The position numbers were made by a program, and so were the translations under genes. Below the pieces are notes generated by a model. The model was not told the DNA's origin, made no database searches, and worked only from the letters and a program-made list of their open reading frames with translations. DNA of 64,000 nt, from positions 682,001 to 746,000 of the forward strand of contig JACKOW010000002.1 in assembly GCA_024234055.1 (NCBI GenBank). Direction: 5' to 3'. Shown piece by piece: positions 61,941 to 64,000 of the stretch; position 1 is the first letter of the stretch; every line of letters starts with the position of its first letter. Source of the DNA: Rhodanobacteraceae bacterium (GTDB taxonomy: Bacteria; Pseudomonadota; Gammaproteobacteria; Xanthomonadales; SZUA-5).

Positions 61941-61967
61941 GACCGAGTTAGGTGCGACAAGGTTTGC

Positions 61968-62255
61968 CTATGCGGGCTTCATCTCGTCGATGAGCACACG
62001 CACCAATTCGACCACCAGTGCCGAGCCGCTGCCGTCGTCGATGGCATGCACCACGGCCCGGGCCTGCTGCCCGAGGTCTTCGAATCCGTACATGCCGGCA
62101 GAACCGGAAATCTTGTGAGCCGCGGCGCGCAGCTGCGACATGGCACCCAGCGGATCCGCACTGAGTTGGCTCAGTCCCGCCTCCAGTGTGGCCTGCTTCT
62201 CGGCAAAACTGCCGATGTAGCGCTGGCGCAGCGGTTCAGGAACGGAATCTGCCAT
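61968..62255 (-). CDS. Stand-alone histidine phosphotransfer (Hpt) protein
   Basis: A 95-residue four-helix Hpt domain. The phosphorylated histidine is His47 in LRAAAHKISGSAGMYGFEDLGQQARAV. It passes phosphate between a hybrid kinase and a response regulator. No hybrid kinase is encoded in the window. It lies 8 nt downstream of the response regulator gene, so the pair is an operon. Confidence 0.9.
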   Translation of the reverse strand: MADSVPEPLRQRYIGSFAEKQATLEAGLSQLSADPLGAMSQLRAAAHKISGSAGMYGFEDLGQQARAVVHAIDDGSGSALVVELVRVLIDEMKPA

Positions 62256-62263
62256 TGCCGCGA

Positions 62264-62953
62264 TCAGGTACCCGAACGCTCAAGGCGATAGCCGTGCTGG
62301 TACACCGAAATCAGACGCCAGCCATTCGGCTCGTCAATCTCCAGCTTCTTGCGGATTCGGCTGATATGGGCATCCACGGTGCGGGTGGTGATGGTCTGGC
62401 TGCGACCCCAGACGCGCTCCAGCAGCACGCCGCGCTTCACCAGGCGTCCGGCATTGGCGAACATGTAGGCCGCCAGATCGAATTCCTTGCTGGTCAGCTC
62501 CACCGGCTTGCCGCGCAAACTGATTTGACGATGTCCCACATCGACCGTGTAGGGATCACATCCGGCCAACACTTCGGCCGGCTGAATGGCGCCTGCGCGG
62601 CGACCCACCGCCTGCACGCGGGCCATCAGCTCGCGGCGACGCGGGGGCTTGACCAGATAGTCGTCAGCACCGGCCTGCAATGCCGCCACCACGTTCTCTT
62701 CCGAATCCTGGGCAGTGATGAACACCACCGGGATACGCCCCAGAAAGCTCTGACGCACCCAGGTCAGCACATCCATGCCGCTGGACTCGGGCAACACCCA
62801 ATCGAGCAGCAACACATCGGGCACGTCGCGATGCAGGGCACGGGTGAGATCGCCACCTGATTTGTACCAACGCACGTCATGACCTTCCTCCGTCAACCAG
62901 TGGCTGATCATTTCGGCCTGGTCTGGATCATCTTCGAGCAGATCAATACGCAT
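62264..62953 (-). CDS. OmpR-family response regulator
   Basis: A 229-residue DNA-binding regulator. Receiver domain (1-115): acidic pair Glu7-Asp9, phosphoacceptor Asp51 in VLLLDWVLPESSG, switch Lys in DDYLVKPPRRREL. The winged-helix output domain (about 125-225): LRGKPVELTSKEFDLAAYMFANAGRLVKRGVLLERVWG, TRTVDAHISRIRKKLEI and WRLISVYQHGYRL. Its phosphate source is presumably the neighbouring Hpt protein, which would make this a multistep phosphorelay, less common for OmpR-type regulators. Confidence 0.93.
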   Translation of the reverse strand: MRIDLLEDDPDQAEMISHWLTEEGHDVRWYKSGGDLTRALHRDVPDVLLLDWVLPESSGMDVLTWVRQSFLGRIPVVFITAQDSEENVVAALQAGADDYLVKPPRRRELMARVQAVGRRAGAIQPAEVLAGCDPYTVDVGHRQISLRGKPVELTSKEFDLAAYMFANAGRLVKRGVLLERVWGRSQTITTRTVDAHISRIRKKLEIDEPNGWRLISVYQHGYRLERSGT

Positions 62954-63047
62954 CTAGTTGGCACTCCCGTCGCTTCGCGCGATTCTGACTGTACATGAAT
63001 GTTGCGAGTTTACCTGAACGAAGGCAAGACTCTGTAGCGCTTCTTGT

Positions 63048-64000
63048 TCAAACGCGACCGTAACGGTCTTCGTAGCGAACGATATCGTCCTCGCCGAAGT
63101 AGTCGCCGCATTGCACCTCGATCAGACTGAGATCCTGATCCGTGGGGTTCTCCAGGCGGTGCAGCGTCTCCACCGGAATATGCACTGATTCATTGCTCTT
63201 GAGCAGGAATTCGCGATCGCCGACCCGTACTTTTGCGACGCCCGACACAACCGTCCAGTGTTCGCTGCGACGATGGTGCATCTGCAGCGACAGCACATGG
63301 CCGGGTTTCACCACCAGCCGCTTGACCTTGCAATCAGGTGCGTCCTCGATCACCGAGTAGCTGCCCCAGGGGCGATGCACGGTCGAATGCACATTGGCCG
63401 CTTCGTGATTCTGCGAGCGCAACTCGTCGACCACCTGCTTGACCGCCTGGGCCTTGTTTCGGGTGCTCACCAGCACCGCATCGCCGGTGTCGACGATGAC
63501 CAGGTCATCCACGCCCACCGCCGCCACCAGGCGGCCCTTGGACTGCACATAGCAGTTGCGCGAATCCACCAGCACCGCCGGCCCGACGGTGCGATTGCCG
63601 TCGTTGTCGCCGGGATCAAGATCACTGATGGCCTTCCACGAGCCGATGTCATTCCAGTCGAAACTGGCCGGCACCATGGCTCGGCGTGCGGCCTTTTCCA
63701 TCACCGCGTAGTCGACCGAAATGTCGGGCAACAGCGCAAAACTGTCGCGATCGAATTCAATCGGCCGGGCATCCGCCGGCACCTTGGCGTAGCAGGCACG
63801 GGCGGCGCTGAGCAGTTCCGGACAGGTCTGTTCCATGCTGGTCAGCAGCGTGCCGGCGGCAAACAGGAACATGCCCGAGTTCCAGTAGTAGTCGCCGCTG
63901 GCCACATAGCCCTCGGCCGTGGCCAGATCCGGCTTCTCGACGAAGGCTTCGATGCTGTGACCGTGCCCGAGGGCATTGCCAGCACGGATGTAGCCGAAGC
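63048..64000 (-). CDS. manC: Mannose-1-phosphate guanylyltransferase/mannose-6-phosphate isomerase (N-terminus beyond window)
   Basis: The frame runs from the window edge (FGYIRAGNALGHGHSIEAFVEKPDLATAEGYVASGDYYWNSGMF, given in parts here) to the stop at 63048. It is the C-terminal two thirds of ManC/CpsB, making GDP-mannose for exopolysaccharide and LPS. The nucleotidyltransferase end shows FVEKPD, YYWNSGMFLF and FDWNDIGSWKAI. The cupin isomerase domain shows VHRPWGSYSVIED, VKRLVVKPGHVLSLQMHHRRSEHW and the NESVHIPVETLHRLENP block. The active-site pyrophosphorylase N-terminus is outside the window. Confidence 0.94.
   Translation of the reverse strand, partial: FGYIRAGNALGHGHSIEAFVEKPDLATAEGYVASGDYYWNSGMFLFAAGTLLTSMEQTCPELLSAARACYAKVPADARPIEFDRDSFALLPDISVDYAVMEKAARRAMVPASFDWNDIGSWKAISDLDPGDNDGNRTVGPAVLVDSRNCYVQSKGRLVAAVGVDDLVIVDTGDAVLVSTRNKAQAVKQVVDELRSQNHEAANVHSTVHRPWGSYSVIEDAPDCKVKRLVVKPGHVLSLQMHHRRSEHWTVVSGVAKVRVGDREFLLKSNESVHIPVETLHRLENPTDQDLSLIEVQCGDYFGEDDIVRYEDRYGRV

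Overview
The window is about 64 kb of chromosomal, high-GC DNA from a gammaproteobacterium, most likely of the order Lysobacterales (Xanthomonadales). This assignment is an inference from gene content and order. The evidence is the yceD-rpmF-fabHDG-acpP-fabF-pabB-pabC-mltG-holB-pilZ run, an RpoE/RseA pair, a high-potential iron-sulfur protein, a lipase with a dedicated foldase, a complete mtnBDC set and two membrane-anchored Ser/Thr kinases. I see no rRNA, tRNA, CRISPR array, prophage or full insertion sequence.

Layout. 1-5550: envelope-stress sigma factor with its anti-sigma factor, a GGDEF/EAL protein coupled to an unknown small gene, PilZ and DNA polymerase III delta'. 5765-14404: a long minus-strand fatty-acid, folate and cell-wall run; tmk is missing from its usual place between mltG and holB, and plsX from between rpmF and fabH. 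14598-19676: a one-TM coiled-coil protein, YceF, and a MoxR/DUF58/transglutaminase module. 19730-22938: Slp lipoprotein, NfuA, pterin dehydratase and a CPBP-like membrane protein without its catalytic acids. 23190-25200: secreted lipase and its foldase. 25373-31707: mtnA, a divergent GntR regulator, a DUF3011 protein, a small SFPD-repeat protein, purB and the ribosomal oxygenase roxA. 32291-43802: acyl-CoA dehydrogenase, a Ser/Thr kinase, a wax ester synthase with a histone-H1-like tail, TerC and gyrA.

44109-55624 looks like an accessory secretion/surface locus. An ECF sigma factor overlaps a Ser/Thr kinase gene on the minus strand. Divergent from them lie a P-domain/beta-helix protein and a small exported protein, both ending in the tag FANGFE(D), and a collagen-like protein. 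A large secreted protein with two copies of a GQG/WFT module faces them. A 244-bp MITE-like element with perfect CTAG target duplications ends exactly at the stop codon of the large gene, and a second copy with CTAA duplications lies 17.7 kb away.

56342-64000: RmuC, HiPIP, the mtnBDC methionine-salvage operon, a membrane-bound C13 cysteine peptidase, an Hpt/OmpR-type phosphorelay pair and the C-terminal part of ManC.

Nearly every intergenic space over about 200 bp is built from short dispersed hairpins and heptanucleotide tandem repeats belonging to at least eight families. The strongest candidates for something undescribed are the FANGFE(D) tag, the 105-residue SFPD-repeat protein, the wax synthase with a DNA-binding-like tail, the duplicated GQG/WFT module and the MITE pair.
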